Shown here: piece by piece, positions 32,923 to 41,862 of the stretch | Layout: each line of letters begins with the position of its first letter | How positions within the stretch are numbered: position 1 is the stretch's first letter | Assembly: GCA_037969585.1 (NCBI GenBank) | Contig: JBBKXR010000071.1 | Location: 1-64,000 of the forward strand | Direction of reading: 5' to 3' | DNA length: 64,000 nt | Origin: JBBKXR01 sp037969585 | GTDB lineage: Bacteria > Verrucomicrobiota > Verrucomicrobiia > Verrucomicrobiales > DEV007 | The notes under the pieces: generated by a model | Databases searched by the model: none | What the model was told of the DNA's origin: nothing | Seen by the model: the letters and a program-made list of their open reading frames with translations, nothing else | Translations under genes and position numbers: made by a program

Positions 32923-34251
32923 ATGCCGCGTCCTGTCATCAGAGTCGAAAATTTGTCCAAGCAGTACCGGCTTGGCACAATCAGTCATCGGACCTTGACC
33001 AAAGACGCGCAGCGTTGGTGGGCGAGTTTGCGTGGACATGAGGATCCGAATGCTCAACTCAGCTCGGATTTTGTCGGAGACTCCGCAAAGCCCAGGTCGA
33101 CGTCGAACGACTCTGATCGTTTTCTGGCTCTGGATGATGTGTCCTTTGACGTGCTCGAAGGTGAAGTGCTTGGCGTCGTCGGTGGTAACGGAGCAGGCAA
33201 ATCGACGTTGCTGAAGATTCTCTCCCGGGTGACCACGCCGACGCGGGGAACGGTGAAAATTCGCGGGCGCGTGGCGTCACTGCTCGAAGTCGGCACCGGA
33301 TTTCATCCGGAGTTGACCGGGCGGGAAAACATCTTCCTCAACGGAGCGATCCTTGGCATGAGCAATGCCGAGACGCGAGCCAAGTTCGACGAGATCATCG
33401 ATTTTTCCGGCATCGATGCCTTTGTCGACACGCCCGTGAAGCGCTACAGCTCGGGCATGTATGTGCGCCTGGCGTTCGCGGTCGCGGCGCATCTTGATCC
33501 GGAGATTCTGATCGTTGACGAGGTGCTCGCGGTAGGCGACGAAGCGTTCCGTCGCAAATGCATGGGCAAAATGCAGGACGTCGCGCAGGGCGGGCGGACG
33601 GTGCTGTTTGTCAGTCACAACATGCCGACGATTCGCCGTCTGTGTTCGCGTGGCATTCTCATGGAACGTGGCCGGGTAGCGATGTGTGGTTCGGCAGCGG
33701 AAGTCACCGAGCGCTATCACCAGAGTCTTGAGTCGAGTGTGCAAAACCGTAATGGGCTCGCGGCGGGGGTGCTATTCGACGAGCCGGAAGCGGCATTCGA
33801 AGACGGCTGCGCGATCACTGGAGTGCGAATGTTTGACGAACAGGGGCAGCCCAAAAGCACGATCAAGACCTGGGATTGGGTGCGGTTTAAAATCGACTTC
33901 CGATCCGAGCGAGACATCGAGCGTGGTTCGGTCGTATTTCGGGTTGCCACCCGCGATGGTGTCGCACTCAGTCTGACTTCGACCACGCCGGACTGCAGCG
34001 TGCCCTGTCATATTCGTGAGGGCGAGCAGAGCGCCGATTGCATTTATCTGCGTTGGCCTTTTTCGGAAGGCGACTACGTGATCGGTGCCGGACTGGCTAT
34101 CACTGGAGTGCAGATGATCGGTTGGCAGGAATCGCTCTGCGAAATCAAAACCGATGAACAGGATGTTTATCAATCCGGGCTCGCGCCGAGTTCGTCGCGT
34201 TACCTGGTCGCCACCGAGGTCGAGTGGCAGGTGCCGTCGGTGAGTAAATGA
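32923..34251 (+). CDS. wzt: ABC exporter ATPase with glycan-binding C-terminal domain (Wzt-like)
   Basis: 442 residues. Nucleotide-binding domain: Walker A GGNGAGKST (87-95), signature YSSGMYVRLAF, Walker B ILIVDEVLAVGD, H-loop SHNM. The roughly 45-residue insert between the first strand (VIRVENLSKQYRLG) and FLALDDVSF is usual for Wzt. Residues about 270-442 form the beta-sandwich carbohydrate-binding domain that, in Wzt of E. coli O8/O9a, recognises the finished O-polysaccharide end. Its presence suggests export of a glycan with a terminal modification, and the next gene is a methyltransferase, a typical source of such a cap. The gap to the permease gene is four bases. Confidence 0.93.
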   Translation: MPRPVIRVENLSKQYRLGTISHRTLTKDAQRWWASLRGHEDPNAQLSSDFVGDSAKPRSTSNDSDRFLALDDVSFDVLEGEVLGVVGGNGAGKSTLLKILSRVTTPTRGTVKIRGRVASLLEVGTGFHPELTGRENIFLNGAILGMSNAETRAKFDEIIDFSGIDAFVDTPVKRYSSGMYVRLAFAVAAHLDPEILIVDEVLAVGDEAFRRKCMGKMQDVAQGGRTVLFVSHNMPTIRRLCSRGILMERGRVAMCGSAAEVTERYHQSLESSVQNRNGLAAGVLFDEPEAAFEDGCAITGVRMFDEQGQPKSTIKTWDWVRFKIDFRSERDIERGSVVFRVATRDGVALSLTSTTPDCSVPCHIREGEQSADCIYLRWPFSEGDYVIGAGLAITGVQMIGWQESLCEIKTDEQDVYQSGLAPSSSRYLVATEVEWQVPSVSK

Positions 34252-35231
34252 ACGAGGGCTTGGAGAGTCAAATGGACAACACCGAACCGCCAGAAAAGTG
34301 TCGAATTTGTGGCGGCAGTGAGATCGGTGCTGGTGTTGAAATGGGTCCGTTTAACGATTATGCGCTGCGGTCATATGCCAACCAGACGGCTCCCGAAAAT
34401 GCGCGAGGCAAACTTTACCGCTGTGAAACATGCTCGATCGCCTTTAGGCACCCCTGTTTGAATGGTGATCAGTTGGCAGAGATTTACGCTGAAGCTGATG
34501 ATGATCAGTACCACTACGACGATGAGCAAAATGCGGCATGGAATCGTGCGCGGAAGATTCTCGCGAGCAAGGTTCAACGGGGGAAGGACTTAAAAATTCT
34601 CGACGTCGGTTGTTTCCACGGAGGCTTTCTCGAAAGCTTGCCGGATGAGTGGCAGAAGTTCGGCATCGAACCGTCGCGTGCAGCAAGGGGAACGGCAGAG
34701 AAAAAGGGCGTCACCATTATCGGTAATTCGATCGACGAACCGCTCGACGATTGGCAATCGCAATTTGATGTCGCCTGCCTGTTCGACGTATTCGAGCATC
34801 TGGAAAACCCTGTCGAAGCTCTGGATAAGATCGTCGGGCTGGTTAAACCTGGTGGCAGTCTTATCGTGTCGACGCTCGATTTTGATTCATGGCTACCGCA
34901 GCTTATGGGGGTTGATCACTGGTATCACCAGTTGCCGCAGCACATCACTTTTGGCGGCCGGCGCTTTGTAAATTGGTACTGCCGAACGCGAAATCTAATG
35001 CTCAATTCGTTGCGTAACATTGCGCACCGCGACGAAAACGCGGGCACGGTAATGCAGGAGACGATCAGTGCCGTGTCGTTTCGAATGCGCCGCGGCAACC
35101 GACTGATGCGTTTGCCGCTGCAGGTGATCTATCGACTGCCGGCGTATCGGCATTTGATTCACTCCGACCTGATGCTATCGACGTTTTCGCTTCGCGATCA
35201 CATGGTATTTGAACTGACTCGTAGCTCGTAG
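34248..35231 (+). CDS. Class I SAM-dependent methyltransferase with N-terminal zinc-binding motif
   Basis: 327 residues. The N-terminus carries two CxxC pairs (CRICGG at about 18-21, CETCS near 53-56), a probable zinc site as in sugar C-methyltransferases and many surface-glycan methyltransferases. Motif I is ILDVGCFHGGFL (about 108-119); FDVACLFDVFEHLENP and GLVKPGGSLIVST follow. It probably methylates a sugar nucleotide or the growing glycan; chain-end methylation that signals Wzt is an attractive inference. Its ATG overlaps the wzt stop by four bases (ATGA). Confidence 0.85.
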   Translation: MNEGLESQMDNTEPPEKCRICGGSEIGAGVEMGPFNDYALRSYANQTAPENARGKLYRCETCSIAFRHPCLNGDQLAEIYAEADDDQYHYDDEQNAAWNRARKILASKVQRGKDLKILDVGCFHGGFLESLPDEWQKFGIEPSRAARGTAEKKGVTIIGNSIDEPLDDWQSQFDVACLFDVFEHLENPVEALDKIVGLVKPGGSLIVSTLDFDSWLPQLMGVDHWYHQLPQHITFGGRRFVNWYCRTRNLMLNSLRNIAHRDENAGTVMQETISAVSFRMRRGNRLMRLPLQVIYRLPAYRHLIHSDLMLSTFSLRDHMVFELTRSS

Positions 35232-35233
35232 CG

Positions 35234-36439
35234 ATGTCGACTCTGGATAAAATGTGGCAAACGGAAGCGCCGCGACTTCTGATAGTCACCACGACGCTGC
35301 CGGGCGAGGCAAATGTCGGCGGGTTAATACTCGGTGACCTGTTGGCTGATTATCCGGCTGAGCAATACCAGTTGGCTCACTTGGTGGCGGTGGGCGAGGA
35401 GCAAGCAGCGAATGATATACCGATTCCGGCCTGGGCGGGCAGGAAGCTCGAGGGCAAACTCGATTCGATCAAATCCCACGCGCAATTTGTCTCCACCTTC
35501 GTCCCTGGAACTCGTTCAACTGCAGATGTGCTACTCGCCGCGATTGATCAATTCAAACCGGACAAAGTCTGGCTGATTCTCGACACGCCCGCAGCGATCA
35601 TGGTCGCGGGTGCCGTCGCTGGAGTGACCGAAGTGTCGATTCTGTGTCTCGTTTGGGATGCGCCTGACTATCTGCTCAGCAAAGCCGCGTTTGGCCGAAT
35701 GTCGCAGAAAGTGGTTCTCGATCACTTCGCCAAAGCGCTATCGAAATCCGAAAAGATCGCCGTCGTTTCGGACTCTATGAAAGAGCGCTATGAACGAGAT
35801 TACGGTTGCCCGTGTGTCATCATGCGCCACGGCTTGACCGCCGCCTCGCGTCGTCCTGCGGCGACTTCGTTGCATTCGGACGACGAATTGTTGATCGGTT
35901 TTGCGGGTGGTCTATATGCGACCGATGCATGGTCGGCATTTCTCGCTGCCCTCGACTCGATGGATTGGAAAATTGGCGAACGCCGGATCCGTCTTCGGCT
36001 GATGGGGGAATCGTTTTTGGTAAAATCAAAATGCGCGGCGCAGTTCGAGTATCTCGGCTACCGGGATTCGATCGAGACGGCTGACTTGCTAGCCGAGTGC
36101 GACTTCAACTACTTACCGCAGCCTTTCGAAGAACGTTTGAAATCGCTCGCAGAATATTCTTTTCCCACCAAGCTGAGCAGTTACGTCGCCACAGGCCGGC
36201 CGGTGCTTGTCCACGCGCCGTCGTATGCCAGCCTGAGACCTTTCTGTGACCGACATCAGGTCGGTGTTGTGGTCGATTCGTTGGAGCCGGGAGCGATCGC
36301 AGCCGCGATCGGGACGCTGTTGTCGGGCGACATGTATCGGACAAGTTCAGGCAATGCGGCGAGGGTGGCTGCCGAGGAGTTGGGAGCGGAACAGTTTCAT
36401 GCCGCATTCAGAGAGTTTCTCAGCGGGACAGAATCATGA
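35234..36439 (+). CDS. GT-B fold glycosyltransferase (family 4-like)
   Basis: 401 residues with two Rossmann-like halves. RLLIVTTTLPGEANVGG opens the acceptor domain; LLIGFAGGLYATDAWSAFL opens the donor domain; FPTKLSSYVATGRPVLVHAP matches the donor-binding end of WbuB-type transferases. The canonical E-x7-E is not clean. It transfers a sugar from a nucleotide donor to the glycan; the specificity cannot be read. It starts two bases after the methyltransferase stop and overlaps the next transferase by four bases. Confidence 0.8.
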   Translation: MSTLDKMWQTEAPRLLIVTTTLPGEANVGGLILGDLLADYPAEQYQLAHLVAVGEEQAANDIPIPAWAGRKLEGKLDSIKSHAQFVSTFVPGTRSTADVLLAAIDQFKPDKVWLILDTPAAIMVAGAVAGVTEVSILCLVWDAPDYLLSKAAFGRMSQKVVLDHFAKALSKSEKIAVVSDSMKERYERDYGCPCVIMRHGLTAASRRPAATSLHSDDELLIGFAGGLYATDAWSAFLAALDSMDWKIGERRIRLRLMGESFLVKSKCAAQFEYLGYRDSIETADLLAECDFNYLPQPFEERLKSLAEYSFPTKLSSYVATGRPVLVHAPSYASLRPFCDRHQVGVVVDSLEPGAIAAAIGTLLSGDMYRTSSGNAARVAAEELGAEQFHAAFREFLSGTES

Positions 36440-37836
36440 ATCAACGAACGGTCATGTTCATTTCACAAACCGCGTCGCCGTTCGGCGGGGTCGAGACGTG
36501 GCTGGAACACTTGTGCGATCATCTCACCCGGTCAGGCGAGTGGCGGCCCGTGGTGGGTATCGTTCGCGGTCTGCGTGTCCACGATGCCGCGGTCTGGCGC
36601 GCGGCCCATCCCAAGCTTGAAACTGTCGAGATCGATGGACGGGGCTTGAACAGCGAAGGTCGAATTCGAGCGACGATGCGCGCCGTGCAAAAAATTCGTC
36701 CCGACATCCTCGTGCCGCTGATCGTCGTCGATGCCCATGACGCTGCTTGTCGACTCAAGCTCGCCGGCGATCCGTTGCGCTATCTGTTGGCGATGCACGG
36801 AAATTTGCCACGCCAAATCGGCGATACTCAACGCCTTGCGCCGTTTGCCGACGCGGCTGTTGCCTGTGGAAAGCTCACCGAACGACTCGCTGCTTGGGCG
36901 GGTATTCCCGCTGACCGCCTGGGCTACATCGCCAACGCCGCAGCAATGGCCGATGTCCAGCCACGCTTCGAAAAACGTTCGCCCGAGACTCCGATCAGGC
37001 TGGCTTACGTCGGTCGAATGACCGCGGAGGACAAGCGCGTGCTCGATATGGTTGGCGTGGTTGATCAGTTGGTGAAGCGGCAAATTGCATTCACGCTCGA
37101 CGTGGTCGGTGACGGCCCTGATCGAGATGAACTGAAACGAAGTATCGAAGGTCTCGCGCCCGATGGAGCCATCACATTTCATGGCGCTCGCGACGCTGAC
37201 TATCTCTATGGTGAGATCTATCCCCAGCTCGATGCTTTGCTGCTTTTTTCCGAATCGGAAGCCTTCGGCATCGTTTTGGTCGAGGCGATGATGCACGGAG
37301 TGGTGCCGGTGGTTTCAGATTTTCTTGGTCGGCAATCCGAGCAATTGGCAATTACGGACGATACCTCGCTGGTGTTTCCAGTCGGCGATTCGAACGCGGC
37401 TGCTGATCAAGTCGAACGGCTCGCTGCCGATCGCGATTTGCTGCAACACCTGGCGCGTCGGGGATACGAAAAGGTCATCGGTCGCTATAGCTGGGAGCAT
37501 TGCCTGGAGGACTGGCGAGCGGCGTTGGATTGCTGTTTGGAAATGCCCGTGAGAATTCCCGTTAGCGACGCTAAATCGTTCTCGCCGGGTGTGGTCAGTG
37601 CTCCGTCGAGGATGGAGCGGATGGGGGTTCCTGCCTCAGTGATCGATTTGATTCGGCGCATACGTATTCGCTGGTTTGGCGTTCCGGCGCATCTTTCGGG
37701 TGGTGAAGAATGGCCTTTTGCCGGCAGCCGCTATTCAGCCGATGAACTCAACCTTTACGACAAACTTCGTCGCACTCTGGACGGCGGGTCGAAGCTGTCG
37801 AAAATTCCGGCGCCGCCAATCGATTGCCGACTTTGA
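36436..37836 (+). CDS. Glycosyltransferase family 4
   Basis: 466 residues. The N-terminal TASPFGGVETWLEHLCDHL is the GT4 acceptor-domain glycine loop; the donor domain begins IRLAYVGRMTAEDKRVLDMV, with VVGDGPDRDELKRSI and the E-x7-E catalytic motif SESEAFGIVLVEAM. The last 80 residues form a tail with GGEEWPFAGSRYSADEL, which the next glycosyltransferase echoes (GSEWPHSYSAKPLDD). The overall similarity of the two suggests an old tandem duplication. The start overlaps the previous stop by four bases (ATGA). Confidence 0.9.
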   Translation: MNQRTVMFISQTASPFGGVETWLEHLCDHLTRSGEWRPVVGIVRGLRVHDAAVWRAAHPKLETVEIDGRGLNSEGRIRATMRAVQKIRPDILVPLIVVDAHDAACRLKLAGDPLRYLLAMHGNLPRQIGDTQRLAPFADAAVACGKLTERLAAWAGIPADRLGYIANAAAMADVQPRFEKRSPETPIRLAYVGRMTAEDKRVLDMVGVVDQLVKRQIAFTLDVVGDGPDRDELKRSIEGLAPDGAITFHGARDADYLYGEIYPQLDALLLFSESEAFGIVLVEAMMHGVVPVVSDFLGRQSEQLAITDDTSLVFPVGDSNAAADQVERLAADRDLLQHLARRGYEKVIGRYSWEHCLEDWRAALDCCLEMPVRIPVSDAKSFSPGVVSAPSRMERMGVPASVIDLIRRIRIRWFGVPAHLSGGEEWPFAGSRYSADELNLYDKLRRTLDGGSKLSKIPAPPIDCRL

Positions 37837-37847
37837 TCGTGCGAAAA

Positions 37848-39197
37848 ATGGACAGTGAGAATCAAAAGCGGGTGCTGATCGTGGCCCCGTCTGCCTACAC
37901 CTTGAGTGGCTTGGCGACGTGGTTGGATTACCTCGAGCCGGGGCTTACCGCGCGAGGCTGGGATGTCACGATCGGATTGCTCGAAGGCAGTGAATTTCAC
38001 CGTCCTGAGGCGTATCTCGAACGGCACCCCCATCGGCAATCAGTGGCGATTCCCTGTTCGACGGCAACGCCGACTGGTCGGGTCCGTGCGTTGGAAAAAT
38101 GCCTCACGGATCTCAAGCCGGACATTGCGGTCGCAGTGAATTGCCCTGACCTCAGCTACGCAGTCAATCGTTGGCGTCTACGCCATTCCCATCCGGTTCG
38201 GATGGTGACAACCATCCACGGGTTTCAGCCCGATCTTTTCGATGATCTGATCACCTCCGAAGCAATCGTTGATGCGGTCGTGTGTACCAATAGACTAACG
38301 GTTCGCATGACCGAGCTACTGACGTCGCATGAAGGCGAGCGCATTTTTTACGCACCCTACGGTGTCGAGTTAACGAGATCTGTACCCGATCTTGGGTGGC
38401 GCGACCGGGATCGTCTGCGGCTTGCCTATTCGGGACGTCTCGAGGAGTGGCAAAAGCGCACTTCGGACCTCGCGGAGATCGCCAATCAATTGGCGATCCA
38501 GTCGGTGCCCTTCGAATTGCGGGTGGCGGGTTCAGGACCCGACGAGCAGGCATTTCTGGATCAGCTTTCGCCGCAAGCAACGGCGCAAACACAAATGTTG
38601 GGATTTTTAAAGCCCGAGGATCTGCGTGAGAAAATCTACGAGCATGCCGACGTCGTGGTGATTCCATCGCTCTGGGAAACGGGACCGATCGTGGCTTGGG
38701 AAGCGATCGCTGCTGGGGCGTTGGTGCTGAGTGCGAATTTTTGGGGAAGTCAGCGGGAGGGAGCGCTGCTGGATGGAGAAACGGCGTTAATGTTTGAAAT
38801 AGGCGACACCGAAACGGCGCTGCGACAATTGATCGATGTCTGGCGTGAGCCGCAGATTGGCGAGGCGATCCGGCGTAGGGCCTATGCGATGGTCGAGGCT
38901 CGCTACAGCATCCCGGTATCGATTGATGGCTGGGATCGAACGATGCGGTCTATCCTGGAAAAAAGTGCCAAAGCGCCGGTCTCACTTGAGGTGCCGACCC
39001 GCCATAAGAGTCGCTTGGATGACTTGTTTGGCGCTGAGATCGGTGAAACGCTGCGGTCACTTTTCGGGCGTCCGACAAGCGCTGGTGGTCCGGGTAGCGA
39101 GTGGCCTCACAGCTACTCGGCCAAGCCTCTAGATGATGACAGCTTTTGGGGAAAAATTGCGGAGCAGGAACAAGCAGCTGAGGCTGCAAGGGTATGA
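37848..39197 (+). CDS. Glycosyltransferase family 4, probable paralog of the preceding gene
   Basis: 449 residues from MDSENQKRVLIVAPSAYTLSG. The donor domain opens RLRLAYSGRLEEWQKRTSDL, with VAGSGPDEQAFLDQL and E-x7-E in WETGPIVAWEAIAAG. Its C-terminal tail contains GSEWPHSYSAKPLDDDSFW, resembling the tail of the previous protein, so both probably descend from one duplication. A TTG start at 37824 would overlap the previous gene by 13 bases; the ATG leaves an 11-base gap. The sugar specificity is unknown. Confidence 0.88.
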   Translation: MDSENQKRVLIVAPSAYTLSGLATWLDYLEPGLTARGWDVTIGLLEGSEFHRPEAYLERHPHRQSVAIPCSTATPTGRVRALEKCLTDLKPDIAVAVNCPDLSYAVNRWRLRHSHPVRMVTTIHGFQPDLFDDLITSEAIVDAVVCTNRLTVRMTELLTSHEGERIFYAPYGVELTRSVPDLGWRDRDRLRLAYSGRLEEWQKRTSDLAEIANQLAIQSVPFELRVAGSGPDEQAFLDQLSPQATAQTQMLGFLKPEDLREKIYEHADVVVIPSLWETGPIVAWEAIAAGALVLSANFWGSQREGALLDGETALMFEIGDTETALRQLIDVWREPQIGEAIRRRAYAMVEARYSIPVSIDGWDRTMRSILEKSAKAPVSLEVPTRHKSRLDDLFGAEIGETLRSLFGRPTSAGGPGSEWPHSYSAKPLDDDSFWGKIAEQEQAAEAARV

Positions 39198-39805
39198 ATT
39201 GGTTACGAGCACTCTGGAATATCTTTCGGACCGTGGGCTTGCTGCGTGATCCGCTGGCGTACCGAGCGTTGGCGGAAATATTGAGCCGGCAACGCCAGGT
39301 TGAAAACCTCAAGCAGAGTCATCCGCAGTTGAAGCTCTCGACAGGGGTGCGTCTGATCGGCTTTGCCAGCGAGCGTCTGATCGCCGGCGAACAGTCCGCA
39401 GTTTGTGAGGGAAGCATTCTCAGTTTTGGTGATGAAAGCGAAGGTTTCGGTAAGATCGAGATAGGCGAGAACACATGGATAGGTGAGCGCAATAATATCC
39501 GTGCCAATGGAAGCGGTGATATTCAGATCGGCAGGGATTGCCTTATTTCTCAGTTCTGTAATCTGATTTCCACTAATCATGGCGTCGCGCGCGATGGCAT
39601 CATTCGCGAGCAGAAACCGGATAGCGCTAGAAACGGTATCATCGTCGGTGATGATGTGTGGCTCGGCGCTGGCTCAGTGATCACTGCGGGCGTTTCGATC
39701 GGCAAAGGTGCTGTTGTAGGGGCTAATGCCGTGGTCACCAGGGATATTCCTGCTTACGAAATATGGGCAGGCGTCCCGGCGAAGAAGATCTGTGAACGGC
39801 AATGA
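39194..39805 (+). CDS. Left-handed beta-helix (hexapeptide) acyltransferase
   Basis: 203 residues. The C-terminal two thirds carry imperfect hexapeptide repeats (IEIGENTWIGERNNIRANG, IQIGRDCLISQFC, IIVGDDVWLGAGSVI, VSIGKGAVVGANAVV) and the closing WAGVPAKKI seen in acetyltransferases of the WcaF/NodL/maa group. The active-site His is in ISTNHGVARDG. It probably O-acetylates a sugar of the glycan. The N-terminal 45 residues are helical and unassigned. Four-base ATGA overlaps tie it to the genes on both sides. Confidence 0.87.
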   Translation: MNWLRALWNIFRTVGLLRDPLAYRALAEILSRQRQVENLKQSHPQLKLSTGVRLIGFASERLIAGEQSAVCEGSILSFGDESEGFGKIEIGENTWIGERNNIRANGSGDIQIGRDCLISQFCNLISTNHGVARDGIIREQKPDSARNGIIVGDDVWLGAGSVITAGVSIGKGAVVGANAVVTRDIPAYEIWAGVPAKKICERQ

Positions 39806-40836
39806 GATCGCCAAGTATCAAACAGAAAATCGGCTGCTGGCTGAACGAGCGCTGGCGACTGGAGTTAGTGTTGCGGTTGCCTGAATTAGCTCGCCGTCTC
39901 GGCATCGGTCCGTGGCAATGGCTGCGCAATCGCAACGAGTCGATTGAGGCAGTAGGTGACTCGGTCATTTGCCATTGGCGCGATTCGTCGTTGCTCACCG
40001 TTGCAAGGGTGTTTCCAAAGAGTGGCGGTCGCCTACTGGAGCACGCGATGACCGATTGTCCATTTTCGAACTCTGGTTCGCGAATCGAGGCAGCGCCGCA
40101 AATTTCGGTAATCATTCCCATCAGCGGTGTCGATCGCTGGCCTCAGTTGAAATTGGTGATCGCTCGCCTTGATGCGCAGGCTGATGTTGCGCTTGAGGTC
40201 ATAGTAGTGGAGCACGATCCCGACGATGAGCTGCGTGAGCGTCTGCCTGAAAGTGTTCGCTATTTCCACGTTCCCCGTAGGCTAGGTGAGCCATTTAACA
40301 AATGTTTGGCGATGAACCATGGGGCAAGGTCGGCGCAGAGTCCGGTGCTGGCCTTTCTTGATGGTGACTGTCTAATTCCGCACGGACAACTCGCTGATAT
40401 CGTGGAGAAACTTGGGTTAGACAGCGGTTGGCAAGCGGTTCGACCGATTCGATTTCTGTTTTTGTTAGGTGAAACCGATACCCGCAATTTGATTGATGGT
40501 GAGGAAGTTGAAACCGTCGTCGAAGTGAGTGAAATTCAGCAGAATAATCCCGGTTTGTTTACCTGTGTCACCCGCGACGTCTACTGGGAGATCGGCGGGC
40601 ACGATGAGCGTTTCGAGGGATGGGGAGGCGAAGACAATGAGTTTCTCGAACGATTGGCTACAAGGTCCCTGTATCCAGGCGGCTATGCTCCGACGATTCA
40701 TTTATGGCATGAGCCTGCACCGAAGAAAGCATCAGGTGACCGAAACATGGACTTGTATCGCGAGATTATGCGGGTGCCGGTTCAAAAGCGAATTGACGAT
40801 CTCTGCTCGTTGATTGCAGCCGGCCGACGTGAATGA
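39802..40836 (+). CDS. Glycosyltransferase family 2 with galactosyltransferase-type C-terminal motif
   Basis: 344 residues. The first 95 residues form an N-terminal extension of unknown role. GT-A core: ISVIIPISGVDRWPQLKLVI, the donor/metal-binding LAFLDGDCLIP (Asp-x-Asp), and GGHDERFEGWGGEDNEFLER, the catalytic acidic block of the galactosyltransferase C-terminal family (chondroitin synthase-like). A two-domain polymer-type enzyme is possible, but only one GT-A domain is seen. The start overlaps the acyltransferase stop by four bases. Confidence 0.87.
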   Translation: MRSPSIKQKIGCWLNERWRLELVLRLPELARRLGIGPWQWLRNRNESIEAVGDSVICHWRDSSLLTVARVFPKSGGRLLEHAMTDCPFSNSGSRIEAAPQISVIIPISGVDRWPQLKLVIARLDAQADVALEVIVVEHDPDDELRERLPESVRYFHVPRRLGEPFNKCLAMNHGARSAQSPVLAFLDGDCLIPHGQLADIVEKLGLDSGWQAVRPIRFLFLLGETDTRNLIDGEEVETVVEVSEIQQNNPGLFTCVTRDVYWEIGGHDERFEGWGGEDNEFLERLATRSLYPGGYAPTIHLWHEPAPKKASGDRNMDLYREIMRVPVQKRIDDLCSLIAAGRRE

Positions 40837-40863
40837 ATGAATGAAGAAAGGGGAAGGGAACCG

Positions 40864-41862
40864 ATGAAAGTGTCAGTCATCATCCCGGTGTTCAACCGGA
40901 CCGATTTTCTTGAAGCGGCGCTTCTATCGGTCATCGACCAGACGATCGAAGACTGGGAGGTTATCGTCGTCGATGATGGCTCGGAACCGGGCTGCGCAAA
41001 TGAAATTGAGAGCCTGACGAAAATAGATGAGCGGATTCGCTTGGTGAAGCAGGAAAACAGTGGCGTTGGCCTAGCGCGTCGCCATGGGCTTGAGGTTTCA
41101 AAAGGAGAGTTTATTCAATTTTTAGATAGCGATGATTTGCTGCTACCTGAAAAGTTTGCGCTTCAACTTGCGGCGCTGGAGAAGAACCCGAATTGCGGCA
41201 TCGCCTACGGCATTACCCGTTTGATTGACAGCGATGGAACGCTGCTCAAGGAACCCTACAAATGGACTGCGGAAGTCCATCAACAGTTGTTTCCGAAACT
41301 GCTGGTCGACCGATGGTGGAATACCCAGACACCACTGTATCGGCGAGAAATTTGTGAGCGAGCTGGGCCGTGGATCAACTTGGCGATGAGTGAGGATTGG
41401 GAGTTCGAGGCACGCATCGCTGGAATGGGTGTGGAGCTGGTGCATGTAGCGGAGGTCGTCTGCGCAACGCGTCAGCACGAAGCCATTCGTCTCACCGGAC
41501 AAAAGGAGAATGCTGGCGAGCTGGCAGCTCGTGTATGTCTTTTGGAGAGTCTCTGGTCGAATGCGGAGAAGGTGGAACTCACCAAGGATTCGGGTGAAAT
41601 GCGGCACTTTTCCCGTTGGGCTTTCTTCACAGCACGACGTTGTGGTCACTTCGGGCTCGACAGTTTGGCGGAGCGATCTTTTCAGGTAGCAGTGAATTCA
41701 GCGCTGCGAATCCCGAATGATTTTCGGATCTTTAAACTGCTGACAAAAATCGTCGGCTGGCGTGGAGCCGCACGAGTGGCGGTAATGGTAGAAAAACTTC
41801 GAGGCGGCAAGGGCAAGGCTGGTTCGGAAACCATGGAGCTGTCATGGATGTCGACATCATGA
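40864..41862 (+). CDS. Glycosyltransferase family 2
   Basis: 332 residues starting MKVSVIIPVFNRTDFLEAAL, the classic GT2 first strand. VIVVDDGSEPG binds the nucleotide; FIQFLDSDDLLLPEKF carries the Asp-x-Asp-like metal site; LAMSEDWEFEARIAGMG supplies the catalytic base region. The start at 40864 is preferred over 40837 because AAGGGGAAGGGAA lies just upstream as a strong Shine-Dalgarno, and because the extra nine residues are uninformative. It overlaps the next gene by 19 bases. The sugar is unknown. Confidence 0.88.
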   Translation: MKVSVIIPVFNRTDFLEAALLSVIDQTIEDWEVIVVDDGSEPGCANEIESLTKIDERIRLVKQENSGVGLARRHGLEVSKGEFIQFLDSDDLLLPEKFALQLAALEKNPNCGIAYGITRLIDSDGTLLKEPYKWTAEVHQQLFPKLLVDRWWNTQTPLYRREICERAGPWINLAMSEDWEFEARIAGMGVELVHVAEVVCATRQHEAIRLTGQKENAGELAARVCLLESLWSNAEKVELTKDSGEMRHFSRWAFFTARRCGHFGLDSLAERSFQVAVNSALRIPNDFRIFKLLTKIVGWRGAARVAVMVEKLRGGKGKAGSETMELSWMSTS

